Source: Stomatobaculum sp. (GTDB taxonomy: Bacteria > Bacillota_A > Clostridia > Lachnospirales > Lachnospiraceae). From it: 14,708 nt of DNA. Below the pieces are notes generated by a model, which searched no databases, was not told the origin of the DNA, and worked only from the letters and a program-made list of their open reading frames with translations. Position 1 is the first letter of the stretch; each line of letters begins with the position of its first letter. This document shows, piece after piece, positions 1-7,214 of this stretch. The stretch is taken from positions 1 to 14,708 of the forward strand of contig JAFSYO010000036.1 in the NCBI GenBank assembly GCA_017449925.1. The letters are read 5' to 3'. The position numbers and the translations under genes were made by a program.

Positions 1-1013
1 CCATCAACGGCAAGAAGTACGGCTTCGACGAGTACGGCCGTATGATCGCTGACTGGTACACCAAGGATGCTACCGAGGTTGACGGTTCTGCTACCGAAGC
101 AAGCGCTTCCCAGGGTTATGAAGAGTACACCGAGACCTTCATGTACTTCAGCAGCCCCGAGGATGGTGCTCGTTACACCAAGGGCTGGTTCAAGGTTGTT
201 CCTGGTTACTATCTGCACCAGGCGAAGTACGAGGACGGCGACAGCTACTGGTACTATGCTGACGGCAAGGGCCACATCGTTGCTTCCGAGATCAAGACCA
301 TCAAGTCCAAGAAGTATCTGTTCGACAACTACGGCCGCATGAAGAAGGGTCTGCAGCTGGTTCAGTTCCCGTCTGTCGGTGAGACCAAGCAGGTCGACAC
401 AGTTTATGCTGATGACGATTCTTCCTATCCGTATGACACCGAGGACAACTTCGATGCTACCGCAAAGCTTCTGAAGAGTGATCTTGAGTCCGGTCTGTGG
501 GCATTCATGTTCTTCTCCAACGACGAGGATCATGACGGCTCCATGAAGAGCGGCAAGCAGCAGATCAACATCGATGGCGACAACTTCACCTTCAAGTTCT
601 ACAACTCCGGCTCCAGAAAGGGCCAGGGCATCACGGGCTACGACGACAAGAAGCTGTACATCGGCGGTAAGCTGATCTCTGCTGACAGCGATGAGAAGAT
701 CAACTTCTACAACCTGACCGATGGCAAGAAGTACACTGTTGCAGCTCTGATCAAGGAAGGCGTCCTTACTTCTTACAATGGCACTGACAAGCACGCCAAG
801 AGGGACGAGGCCGAGTACAGACTTGGCAGCATGGACGCTGATGAGTTCGCTAAGACCTATGTCTGCATCAACACCAGCGGTGCTATCCTGACCAGTGGCA
901 CCAAGAAGGATGGAGACGACTACAAGATCCACCTCACCAAGGCAGCCAACGCTGGTTCCTTCGGTGGAAAGACCTTCACCACCGCTTCCATCAGCTACGT
1001 TATCCTGAAGTAA
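1..1013 (+). CDS. Wall-repeat surface protein, C-terminal part (5' end outside window)
   Basis: The reading frame is open from base 3 and ends at TAA 1011-1013. The start lies upstream of the window, so about 336 C-terminal residues are visible. The first residues (INGKKYGFDEYGRM, then an aromatic and Gly-rich GWF / YWYYADGKG stretch and KKYLFDNYGRMKKG) are degenerate copies of the roughly 20-residue cell-wall-binding repeat. From about residue 150 to the end the sequence is acidic, Lys-rich and probably beta-rich; I do not recognise this part. It has no LPXTG motif or C-terminal membrane anchor, so retention would be non-covalent through the repeats. Codon use is extreme: every lysine I read is AAG, and GCT, GTT and TCC are frequent. 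The envelope genes downstream use AAA freely, so this looks like a very highly expressed protein. A strong terminator follows. Surface location is inferred from the repeats, since the signal peptide cannot be seen. Confidence 0.85.
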   Translation, partial: INGKKYGFDEYGRMIADWYTKDATEVDGSATEASASQGYEEYTETFMYFSSPEDGARYTKGWFKVVPGYYLHQAKYEDGDSYWYYADGKGHIVASEIKTIKSKKYLFDNYGRMKKGLQLVQFPSVGETKQVDTVYADDDSSYPYDTEDNFDATAKLLKSDLESGLWAFMFFSNDEDHDGSMKSGKQQINIDGDNFTFKFYNSGSRKGQGITGYDDKKLYIGGKLISADSDEKINFYNLTDGKKYTVAALIKEGVLTSYNGTDKHAKRDEAEYRLGSMDADEFAKTYVCINTSGAILTSGTKKDGDDYKIHLTKAANAGSFGGKTFTTASISYVILK

Positions 1014-1068
1014 TTTCACTGCAACCGGTTTGAAGTTGCTCTTGAAAACGAAATACTAATTGCGGCAG

Positions 1069-1100
1069 ACAGGGGACCGAAAGGTCCCCTGTTTGTTTTT
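1069..1100 (+). terminator. Rho-independent terminator of the wall-repeat gene
   Basis: A 10-bp perfect stem (1069-1078 with 1083-1092, core CAGGGGACC / GGTCCCCTG) closes a GAAA tetraloop and runs into TTTGTTTTT. It lies 55 bases after the stop codon and separates the highly expressed gene upstream from the lic fusion gene. Confidence 0.92.
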
Positions 1101-1121
1101 AGAACAAGCTTTTGTTAGATA

Positions 1122-1150
1122 TTGCATGCCAGGTCTGTCCGTGCTATGAT
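1122..1150 (+). promoter_or_regulatory. Sigma-A-type promoter with extended -10
   Basis: TTGCAT (1122-1127), a 17-base spacer and TATGAT (1145-1150), with a TGC extension directly before the -10 box. Transcription should start near 1156-1158, giving a leader of about 60 bases before the ATG at 1216. It follows the upstream terminator directly, so the lic fusion gene has its own promoter. Confidence 0.7.
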
Positions 1151-1189
1151 GTTCACAATCATTAAAATCTATGCCGTTTTGAACATCAT
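1146..1189. promoter_or_regulatory. 10-bp inverted repeat overlapping the -10 box; candidate operator
   Basis: ATGATGTTCA (1146-1155) and its exact reverse complement TGAACATCAT (1180-1189) are separated by 24 bases. The left arm covers most of the -10 box and the expected transcription start, and the right arm lies in the leader. The left arm would be largely absent from the RNA, so this is better read as a DNA site for a dimeric or paired repressor than as an RNA hairpin. The gene just downstream begins with a winged-helix domain, making autoregulation the simplest hypothesis. The arms are seen; the function is inferred. Confidence 0.5.
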
Positions 1190-1215
1190 GGTATTGCTAT
1201 TCTGGAGATCTTTCT

Positions 1216-3033
1216 ATGGATAAAACTGCTTTTCTTCTTCGGGAGCTTCTTGAGAACCCGGATATTACCCAGCGGGCGCTGGCAGAAAAAATGTATATTT
1301 CCCTCGGGAGCGTGAACGCGCTGCTCTCCCTCGCCGCGAAACAGGGACTCATCAGCCAGCGCAGCGTCACGCCAGTGGGGCTTGATTACCTGGAGCCTTT
1401 CCGCATGGACGGCGCCGTCATTCTGGCTGCGGGATTCGGCTCCCGTTTTCGCCCGCTGACTTTTGACACGCCGAAGGGACTCTTAAAAGTCCTGGGGGAA
1501 CGGATGCTTGAGCGGCAGATCCGCCAGCTCCATGAGGCGGGGATCACCGACATCACCCTCGTCGTGGGGTACCTGAAAGAGAAGTTCGACTACCTGATCG
1601 ACAAATTCGGGGTCAAGCTTCTTTACAATCCGGATTTTGCAGAGAAAAACAACATTTCCTCCGTCTATTACGCCAGGAAACTCCTCCGGGGCCGCAATAT
1701 GTACCTTCTTTCCTCCGACAACTGGATGCGGGAGAATATGTTCCACGCATACGAGCCGGGAGCCTGGTATTCCGCAGCTTATTCCCCCGGTCCCACAAAA
1801 GAGTGGGTATTGGATTATAACAAGAAAGGGATCATCACCGGCATACGGGTCGGGGGGCAGAGCGCCTGGTTCATGTACGGCCCGGTCTGTATGACCAGGG
1901 AATTCTCCGCCCGACTGCTGCCCCGCCTGGAGGAGGATTTTTTCGCCCCGGGCAAGGAGCAGTACTACTGGGAAAATGTCTATATGGACCTTCTGCGGGA
2001 GGAAAAAGGAAAGAACGGCCTGCCGCAGATGGCGGTGAACCGGCAGCCTGCGGACCAGGTCTACGAATTTGAAGATCTGGAAGAGCTGCGGACTTTCGAT
2101 CCTTACTACCAGGATCATTCCGACAACGAGGCGATGGAACTCATCTCCCGCGTGCTGAAGGTACCTCAGTCCGGGATCCGGAACATCAGCTGCCCCAAGT
2201 CGGGCATGACGAACCAGTCCTTCGTGTTCTCCGTAAACGGCGCATCCTATATCTGCCGCGTCCCGGGCCCCGGAACAGAACTGTTGATCAACCGCAGGGA
2301 AGAATATGAGAGCCTGATGGCAGCGGGGACCCTCGGCATCACGGAAAAGGTGGTCTGGTTCGACTCGGAAAAAGGATACAAGATCTCTGTTTTCTATGAT
2401 GATTCCCGGAACGCCGATCCCGGCAGCGTGGAAGACATGAGACAGTGCATGGGACTGGTACGCCGGCTCCACGAGTCCGGACTGAAGGTCAGCCACAGTT
2501 TCGACCTGCGGGAGCGCATCGCTTTTTACGAGAAGCTTTGTATGGAAAGCGGCGGCATCCCCTTTGAGGACTACAGCCTGGTCCGGGCCCATATGGATGA
2601 GCTTCTGGAAATGCTGGACCGCCTGCAGCGCCCGAAGGTCCTCTGCCACATTGACAGCGTGGCGGACAACTTCATCTTTACCCCCTCGGGTCTGCGTCTG
2701 ATCGACTGGGAGTACTCGGGCATGGCGGACCCTCTGATCGACATTGCGATGTGCGCCATTTATTCCTATTACAATGAAAAACAGACGGCAGAGCTGATGC
2801 AGGCTTACTTCGGCAGACCTGCATCTCCCGAGGAACGCGATATCGTACAGTGCTACATGGCCCTGGGCGGCTTCCTGTGGGCGCTGTGGGCTGTGTACAA
2901 AGAGAATATCGGCAAGCCCTTCGGGGAGTATACACTGATCATGTACCGCTACGCGAAGGACTGCTTCCGGGCCGTACGGAAAGCCGGCGTTCTCCCTCTG
3001 GCGGCAGATCAGGAAAAATCCGGCAGGATGTAA
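1216..3033 (+). CDS. Winged-helix / phosphocholine cytidylyltransferase / choline kinase fusion (LicC-LicA type)
   Basis: This 605-residue cytoplasmic protein has three parts. Residues 1-60 form a winged helix-turn-helix of the MarR-like kind (PDITQRALAEKMYISLGSVN). Residues 66-295 are a nucleotidyltransferase: LAAGFGSRFRP (70-80) is the nucleotide-binding loop, TPKGLLKV (85-92) has the conserved Lys, and SSDN (166-169) is the likely metal-site segment. Residues 303-595 are a choline/aminoglycoside-kinase fold with the catalytic loop CHIDSVADN (His478, Asp480, Asn485) and the metal motif IDWEYSG (Asp497). In LicA/LicC systems the kinase makes phosphocholine and the transferase makes CDP-choline for decorating surface polymers. 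GGAG at 1204-1207 supports this ATG. No terminator is visible after the stop, so it may read into the choline-binding genes downstream. Another alcohol substrate such as ethanolamine cannot be excluded, but the neighbours favour choline. Confidence 0.88.
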   Translation: MDKTAFLLRELLENPDITQRALAEKMYISLGSVNALLSLAAKQGLISQRSVTPVGLDYLEPFRMDGAVILAAGFGSRFRPLTFDTPKGLLKVLGERMLERQIRQLHEAGITDITLVVGYLKEKFDYLIDKFGVKLLYNPDFAEKNNISSVYYARKLLRGRNMYLLSSDNWMRENMFHAYEPGAWYSAAYSPGPTKEWVLDYNKKGIITGIRVGGQSAWFMYGPVCMTREFSARLLPRLEEDFFAPGKEQYYWENVYMDLLREEKGKNGLPQMAVNRQPADQVYEFEDLEELRTFDPYYQDHSDNEAMELISRVLKVPQSGIRNISCPKSGMTNQSFVFSVNGASYICRVPGPGTELLINRREEYESLMAAGTLGITEKVVWFDSEKGYKISVFYDDSRNADPGSVEDMRQCMGLVRRLHESGLKVSHSFDLRERIAFYEKLCMESGGIPFEDYSLVRAHMDELLEMLDRLQRPKVLCHIDSVADNFIFTPSGLRLIDWEYSGMADPLIDIAMCAIYSYYNEKQTAELMQAYFGRPASPEERDIVQCYMALGGFLWALWAVYKENIGKPFGEYTLIMYRYAKDCFRAVRKAGVLPLAADQEKSGRM

Positions 3034-3068
3034 GGAATTATTAGGAATCCGTATACTTTTCCATCTGT

Positions 3069-3113
3069 TTGACAAGTGCTATACTGTTATACAGGTCGCG
3101 GGATACGCGACAG
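3069..3113 (+). promoter_or_regulatory. Probable promoter and short leader hairpin of the choline-binding operon
   Basis: An extended -10 element, TGC TATACT, lies at 3077-3085. A consensus-like TTGACA is present at 3069-3074 but too close to pair with it; a second possible -10, TATACA (3088-3093), is only 13 bases from that TTGACA, so the exact promoter is uncertain. A GC-rich hairpin, GTCGCG (3095-3100) / CGCGAC (3106-3111) with loop GGATA, follows in the leader and has no T run, so it is not a terminator. The block GTGCTATACTGTT (3076-3088) resembles GTGCTATGATGTT at the lic promoter (1141-1153). Confidence 0.45.
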
Positions 3114-3144
3114 ATTTCGAAAAAAACAAAGAGATTTTATGAGC

Positions 3145-3150
3145 AGGAGG
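3145..3150 (+). promoter_or_regulatory. Ribosome binding site that sets the start at 3159
   Basis: A consensus AGGAGG lies 8 bases before ATG 3159, which begins a typical signal peptide. The frame stays open upstream to an ATG at 3069, but that codon overlaps the TTGACA element and has no ribosome site. Confidence 0.9.
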
Positions 3151-3158
3151 TCTTCCAT

Positions 3159-4343
3159 ATGAAACGGAACGGTTTAACGGTCAGAACCGCCGCTGCGGCC
3201 CTGACGCTGGCTCTGGCCCTCTCTCCGGTAATGACAGCTTACGCAGCCACCGGATGGCAGTCCGAGAACGGCGGCTGGGTCTATTATGACTCCGACGGCA
3301 CCAAGCATAAAGGCTGGATCCAGACGAAGGACGGCTATTATTATATGGATCTGTCCGACAGCTCCATGACCAAAGGCTTCAAGAAGATCGATTCCAAGTG
3401 GTATTACTTCAGCCCGGAAACCGGCCTGATGCAGACCGGATGGATCAAGGACGAGGGAAAGTGGTATTACTGCCTGGAAAACGGGACCCTGGTCCAGGAA
3501 AACTGGCTGAAGGTCGACAACAACTACTACTTCATGCGCGGTACCGGCGAACTGGCAACAGGCTGGCGCCACATGGGCGATGACTGGTACTATTTCAAGG
3601 CCGACGGACGCTGCGCCTTTAAGTGGATGAATATCGGCGACGACTGGTATTATCTTGGCACTGACGGCAAGATGAAGACCGGCTGGCAGCAGGTGGACGG
3701 CGTCTACTACTATTTTGACAACGACGGCAAGATGAAGACCGGCTGGCTGTCGGACGGCACGAACCGTTATTACATGAATCCGGATGCCGGCAGCGACTTC
3801 GGCAAGATGACCCATGGCTGGAAGCGGATCGACGACAGCTGGATGTTCTTCGACGAGAACGGCCATATGATGACCGGATGGATCCATGTGAACAACACTT
3901 ACTATTATCTGGGCAGCGACGGAAAGATGGTCTCCGGCACCACCATCACCATCGACGGAAATTCCTACACCTTTGACGCGAACGGCGCCTACACGGGCGG
4001 CGGAAACATTGCTGCGAAGGAAGTCACCATCAAGACCTCCACAGGAACTTCCGGATCTTCCGGCACGTCCGCAAGCACGGGCACTTCTTCCGGCAGCAGT
4101 TCTTCCGACAAGAATTCCACGCCCGGCACCAGGAACAGCCGCGACGAAGGACAGGCCAGCGACGCTTACAGCGGCCCCGGCGCGGGCGGCCAGAGTGCAC
4201 CTGCCTCTTCGCCTTCCGATAATTCCGGCAGTCCCGCTTCCTCCGGCAGCACCAATAACACATCCCAGATGCCGCAGTCTCCCGGAGATCCGGGAACCAC
4301 AGCGAACAGCGGCAGTGCTGCTGCACCGGCAGGATGGCAGTAA
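3159..4343 (+). CDS. Secreted choline-binding-type repeat protein
   Basis: This is a 394-residue exported protein. Residues 1-29 are a signal peptide (Lys/Arg-rich start, Ala/Leu core, likely cleavage after AYA). Residues 31-280 consist of about 12 tandem copies of the roughly 20-residue wall-binding repeat, with GW(I/K/Q), a WYY or YYY aromatic cluster and a (T/S)DGKMKTGW turn. In pneumococcal proteins these aromatics form the choline pockets. Residues 295-394 are a Ser/Gly/Thr/Pro-rich tail ending in GWQ. No enzymatic domain is visible, so the protein is essentially a wall-binding module with a flexible tail: a structural or adhesin-like coat protein, or a scaffold. It starts 125 bases after the lic fusion gene and is followed after 12 bases by the lysozyme gene, surely as one operon. 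Choline binding is inferred from the repeat family and neighbour; related clostridial repeats can bind other wall glycans. Confidence 0.9.
   Translation: MKRNGLTVRTAAAALTLALALSPVMTAYAATGWQSENGGWVYYDSDGTKHKGWIQTKDGYYYMDLSDSSMTKGFKKIDSKWYYFSPETGLMQTGWIKDEGKWYYCLENGTLVQENWLKVDNNYYFMRGTGELATGWRHMGDDWYYFKADGRCAFKWMNIGDDWYYLGTDGKMKTGWQQVDGVYYYFDNDGKMKTGWLSDGTNRYYMNPDAGSDFGKMTHGWKRIDDSWMFFDENGHMMTGWIHVNNTYYYLGSDGKMVSGTTITIDGNSYTFDANGAYTGGGNIAAKEVTIKTSTGTSGSSGTSASTGTSSGSSSSDKNSTPGTRNSRDEGQASDAYSGPGAGGQSAPASSPSDNSGSPASSGSTNNTSQMPQSPGDPGTTANSGSAAAPAGWQ
3663..3747 (+). repeat. Exact 25-bp direct repeat, period 60
   Basis: The same 25 bases, encoding DGKMKTGW, occur at 3663-3687 and 3723-3747. The 60-base period equals one 20-residue wall-binding repeat. 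The other repeats in the gene have diverged much more, so these two copies look like a recent duplication or gene conversion. Confidence 0.85.
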
Positions 4344-4355
4344 GGAGTTTTTTCT

Positions 4356-6032
4356 ATGAACCGCAATCAATATGATCCCGCGGCAGGGCGCGCGTTTTCT
4401 TTTCCGCGCGCCCTCGCGCTTTCTCTTGCAGTATGTATCGGGCTTTCCGCCCTCAGTTCTCCGGCTGTTTTTGCGGATACTGTATCCGCCGGGCCGGGCG
4501 TTTCCGGGCCTGCGGCCGGCGGGGCCGCCGCTTCCGGCGCGGCAGGGACATCTTCCGCTTCCTCGGAGGATCCCAACAAGCTGAGCGATGCAGAAAAACT
4601 GACCCGATCTTCTTCCGGCACATACAAACTTTTCAAAAAAGGGGAGACGATCTCCGGCGTCATGCGCCGCGGAGTGGATGTTGCCCACTACCAGGGGGAT
4701 ATCGACTGGAAGACCGCAAAGGCAAATGACATCGATTTTGTCATGCTGGGCACCCGTTACCGCGGCGAGGTGGACCCGATGTTCTGGCAGAACGTGCGGG
4801 GCGCTGAAGCTGCCGGCGTGGATATCGGCGTGTATATTTACTCTTATGCCACCTCCGTGGAAATGGCGGAACAGGAAGCGGATTTTGTCCTGAAGCTGAT
4901 CAAGGACGTCCCTATCTCCTATCCGGTGGCCTTCGATGCGGAAAATGCCGAGACCCTCGGTCTGCAGCCAAAGGACAAGATTACCGACATCGTGAATGCC
5001 TTCTGCAAAAAGATCAGCGATGCAGGTTACTTCCCGATCCTTTACGCCAACGAAAACTGGGTCAAGACAAAGCTGGACATGAACGCCCTGTCTAAATATC
5101 CCCTCTGGGTCGCTGCCTATGAGCGCAAATACACCCAAACCCAGGCGGTGATGTGGCAGGGGACAGAGTCAGGCAATGTCCCCGGCATTGAAGGCGGCGT
5201 GGACATTGACCTTCAGTTCAAGGATCTTTCTTCCTATTGCCCCTCGGATCTCTGGAGAAAGATCGACGGCGAGTATTATTATTATAAAAACTACCGCATG
5301 CAGAAAAACGCTCTGATCAACGACGGGAAGAATTACTACTACATGGATTCCGACGGGAAGATCTCCCACGGCTGGATAACCGTCGACGGGAAAAAGCGCT
5401 ACTTCGACGAAAGAAGCGGCGTGATGCGCACCGGCTGGAAGCAGCTGGACGGCAAGTGGTATTATTTCAATTCCGACGGCACTACTGCAAGCGGATGGGT
5501 CAGCGAAAACGGAAACTGGTATTACATCAACCGCGACGGAACCATGCTGGCCGGCGTCCAGAACATCAACGAAGTCCTTTATGACCTCGGTACGGACGGC
5601 GTAATGAAGCATGACCTGGTGGTAAAGTACAACGGCAAGGACTACACCATCGGGCCCGACGGCGCCATGCGGGAAGGAATTCAGGAAGCTCCGGAAACCG
5701 CAGCAGAGACGCAGGCTGCTGCCGAAACCCAGGCCGCTGCCGAAACCCAGACCGCTGCGGAGACGCAGGCCGCTGCTGAAACACAGGCCGCTGCTGAAAC
5801 ACAGGCCGCAGATCAGTCCGGCGACGGCATCTTCTATGTAGAGGCGCTCCCCTCTTCCGGCGGCGCCGATCCCGGCGAAAGAAGCAGCATCAGCGGCGCT
5901 CCTGGTACAGAGACTGCAGGCGCCGCTCCGGGCGCAGAGACCGCAGGTGCCGCTCCGGGCACAGAAAGCCCGGGACAGGACCCCGGTTCGTCTGCCTCCT
6001 CTCCCACGGTGGCATTAGTACAGCCCAAGTAA
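4356..6032 (+). CDS. GH25 lysozyme with choline-binding-type repeats
   Basis: This 558-residue secreted muramidase is expected to cut the MurNAc-GlcNAc bond of peptidoglycan. Residues 1-40 are a signal peptide (likely cleavage after VFA), followed by an Ala/Gly/Ser linker. Residues 105-291 are the GH25 domain: RGVDVAHYQG with Asp108, PVAFDAEN with the acidic pair Asp194/Glu196 expected to hold the catalytic acid, PLWVAAY and GVDIDLQF near its end. Residues 298-440 carry about six wall-binding repeats (HGWITVDGKKRYF, TGWKQLDGKWYYF, SGWVSENGNWYY). The tail has six ETQAAA units (451-486) and Ala/Pro/Gly-rich repeats. The order catalytic domain then repeats matches the Cpl-1 lysozyme of pneumococcal phage. 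AAGGAG (4342-4347) lies 8 bases before the ATG. With only 12 bases from the preceding gene, the two are co-transcribed. It is probably a housekeeping autolysin; no phage genes are nearby. Confidence 0.93.
   Translation: MNRNQYDPAAGRAFSFPRALALSLAVCIGLSALSSPAVFADTVSAGPGVSGPAAGGAAASGAAGTSSASSEDPNKLSDAEKLTRSSSGTYKLFKKGETISGVMRRGVDVAHYQGDIDWKTAKANDIDFVMLGTRYRGEVDPMFWQNVRGAEAAGVDIGVYIYSYATSVEMAEQEADFVLKLIKDVPISYPVAFDAENAETLGLQPKDKITDIVNAFCKKISDAGYFPILYANENWVKTKLDMNALSKYPLWVAAYERKYTQTQAVMWQGTESGNVPGIEGGVDIDLQFKDLSSYCPSDLWRKIDGEYYYYKNYRMQKNALINDGKNYYYMDSDGKISHGWITVDGKKRYFDERSGVMRTGWKQLDGKWYYFNSDGTTASGWVSENGNWYYINRDGTMLAGVQNINEVLYDLGTDGVMKHDLVVKYNGKDYTIGPDGAMREGIQEAPETAAETQAAAETQAAAETQTAAETQAAAETQAAAETQAADQSGDGIFYVEALPSSGGADPGERSSISGAPGTETAGAAPGAETAGAAPGTESPGQDPGSSASSPTVALVQPK
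5706..5813 (+). repeat. Six tandem 18-bp repeats (ETQAAA) in the lysozyme tail
   Basis: Six consecutive 18-bp units start at 5706, 5724, 5742, 5760, 5778 and 5796. They encode ETQAAA with one ETQTAA and one ETQAAD. Units differ mainly at third positions and the last two full units are nearly identical, as expected for an in-frame array that can gain or lose copies. Confidence 0.92.
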
Positions 6033-6052
6033 GACAAAAGGAAAACAATACG

Positions 6053-6113
6053 AAAAAACGGTATCTCTTCAGAATCCCCGGATCCGGGCCGCTGAAGAGA
6101 TACCGTTTTTTTT
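6053..6113. terminator. Bidirectional terminator between convergent genes
   Basis: A 14-bp stem (6059-6072 with 6092-6105, CGGTATCTCTTCAG / CTGAAGAGATACCG) is flanked by AAAAAA on the left and TTTTTTTT on the right, so it can end transcription from either side. Its loop contains a second palindrome, CCCGGATCCGGG (6077-6088). It closes the choline-binding operon and the minus-strand acyltransferase gene. Confidence 0.93.
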
Positions 6114-6128
6114 GTTTTTTTCAATAAT

Positions 6129-7193
6129 TTATCTCCCCCCTGTGAACAAGTGAAGGAGAACCGGGCAAAACCTTTCTCCGATGGTATTTGCGATCCAGGC
6201 GATCCCCAGGATGATCAGAGGCATCAGGAGAAAAAGTAAAAGAGCAGCTGCGGCGCTTCCGGGCAGCAGAGCTGCACAGCATTTGTTGATGAGCCGGAGC
6301 GGCGCGAAATGAATGGCGTAGATCAAAAAGGTCTCGTACATGATCGGACGCGGGGCAGGCAGCTTCTGGATGCAGAGCAGCAGTGTCCACAGGCTTGCCG
6401 CCGTCAGGAGACGGCTCAGGACCAGCGGAAGGTCGTTCCCGGAAAGAAGATAAATACTGTAGAACACCAGCCCCGCAGCTGCGAAGATCATCCCGGCAGT
6501 TAATCTGCCGGAGGGCCGGAATCTGACAGCCTTACCGGCTTTTCCGGATGATCCGGAAGCTGTCTGGCCCTGGGTCAGAACTGTTACTGCTCTTGCCCCG
6601 GTCGTGTAGTACAGAAGCGCGTCCCCGTTCACCGGCGTAGGATCGGCTTTCAGGAAAATAAAAACGCAGAGCAGAAGAAACAGCGCGGTGAAGCTTTCCC
6701 TTCGCTGCACCACGAACCATATCACCGGCGACAGCAGTGTCAGAAGGATCAGCTGGAAAACGAACCAGAACACATGATTGTACCGGTAGAACAGCGCTGC
6801 CTCCAGAATTTCCTTCAGGGAAAACGGCACCTCCGGCAACCCTGTGATGTCCTTCAGGCCAGGCGCCCTGGTGGCGATCAGGTAGCCGGAATAATACAGA
6901 AGATTCCAGGAAAAATACGGGATCACAAGACTCCGGAACCTCCGCTGCCATTTCCGCAGCGTATCCTCCGGGCGGTAATTCCGGAAAAACAGAACTGCGG
7001 ACATCATAAAGAAGCCCGGCACCGCGATCTGGGCCAGATGCTCTCCCAGCAGCGATTCGATCAGGCCTGCCGCACTGTTCTTTCCTGTTTCTCCCAGAAA
7101 CAGTTCTATGTTCAGCGCGTGCGTCCAGATGACCAGCAGTGTCAGGAGAAAGCTCATCCATGTGACATTGTCCCGGAACCTCTGTTCACGCAT
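6129..7193 (-). CDS. Membrane acyltransferase, family 3
   Basis: This 354-residue polytopic membrane protein has about ten hydrophobic segments. The N-terminal helix carries WTHALN (His25), the conserved His of acyltransferase family 3 (OafA/OatA-like membrane O-acyltransferases). It is followed by VPGFFMMSAVLFF, the usual second helix, and basic RKWQRRFRSLVIPY before helix three. A Gly/Ser/Lys-rich loop near residues 205-225 separates the two halves. Family members usually transfer acetyl or other acyl groups to sugars of surface polymers. The acceptor cannot be told from sequence; there is no extracytoplasmic SGNH domain as in OatA. The gene begins 21 bases after the L,D-transpeptidase stop codon and is probably co-transcribed with it, pointing to wall or glycan modification. 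A purine-rich AGGAAG lies 12 bases before the start, somewhat far for a ribosome site. Confidence 0.85.
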   Translation of the reverse strand: MREQRFRDNVTWMSFLLTLLVIWTHALNIELFLGETGKNSAAGLIESLLGEHLAQIAVPGFFMMSAVLFFRNYRPEDTLRKWQRRFRSLVIPYFSWNLLYYSGYLIATRAPGLKDITGLPEVPFSLKEILEAALFYRYNHVFWFVFQLILLTLLSPVIWFVVQRRESFTALFLLLCVFIFLKADPTPVNGDALLYYTTGARAVTVLTQGQTASGSSGKAGKAVRFRPSGRLTAGMIFAAAGLVFYSIYLLSGNDLPLVLSRLLTAASLWTLLLCIQKLPAPRPIMYETFLIYAIHFAPLRLINKCCAALLPGSAAAALLLFLLMPLIILGIAWIANTIGERFCPVLLHLFTGGR

Positions 7194-7214
7194 ACCAATA
7201 CACTATCTTCCTGC

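Noticed and set aside
1483..3075. A 530-codon open frame antisense to the lic fusion gene
   Set aside because: It lies opposite a gene with clear kinase and nucleotidyltransferase motifs, and its translation has no recognisable domain. Long antisense frames arise from codon bias in GC-rich genes.
3095..3111. Terminator between the lic fusion and the repeat protein
   Set aside because: The hairpin has only a 6-bp stem and is followed by an A-rich stretch, not a T run.
3069..3158. In-frame upstream start for the repeat protein
   Set aside because: It would place the start inside a promoter element and put 30 charged residues before a normal signal peptide. AGGAGG at 3145-3150 supports ATG 3159.
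3174..5138. A 654-codon open frame antisense to the choline-binding operon
   Set aside because: It crosses two genes with signal peptides and ribosome sites. Its repetitive valine/isoleucine-rich translation is the mirror of the repeat region.
5706..5813. CRISPR array
   Set aside because: The 18-bp units are contiguous with no spacers, are in frame inside a gene, and no cas genes are nearby.
4356..6032. Prophage endolysin
   Set aside because: The domain order fits a phage lysozyme, but a signal peptide is present and there are no holin, tail or integrase genes. A cellular autolysin is more likely.
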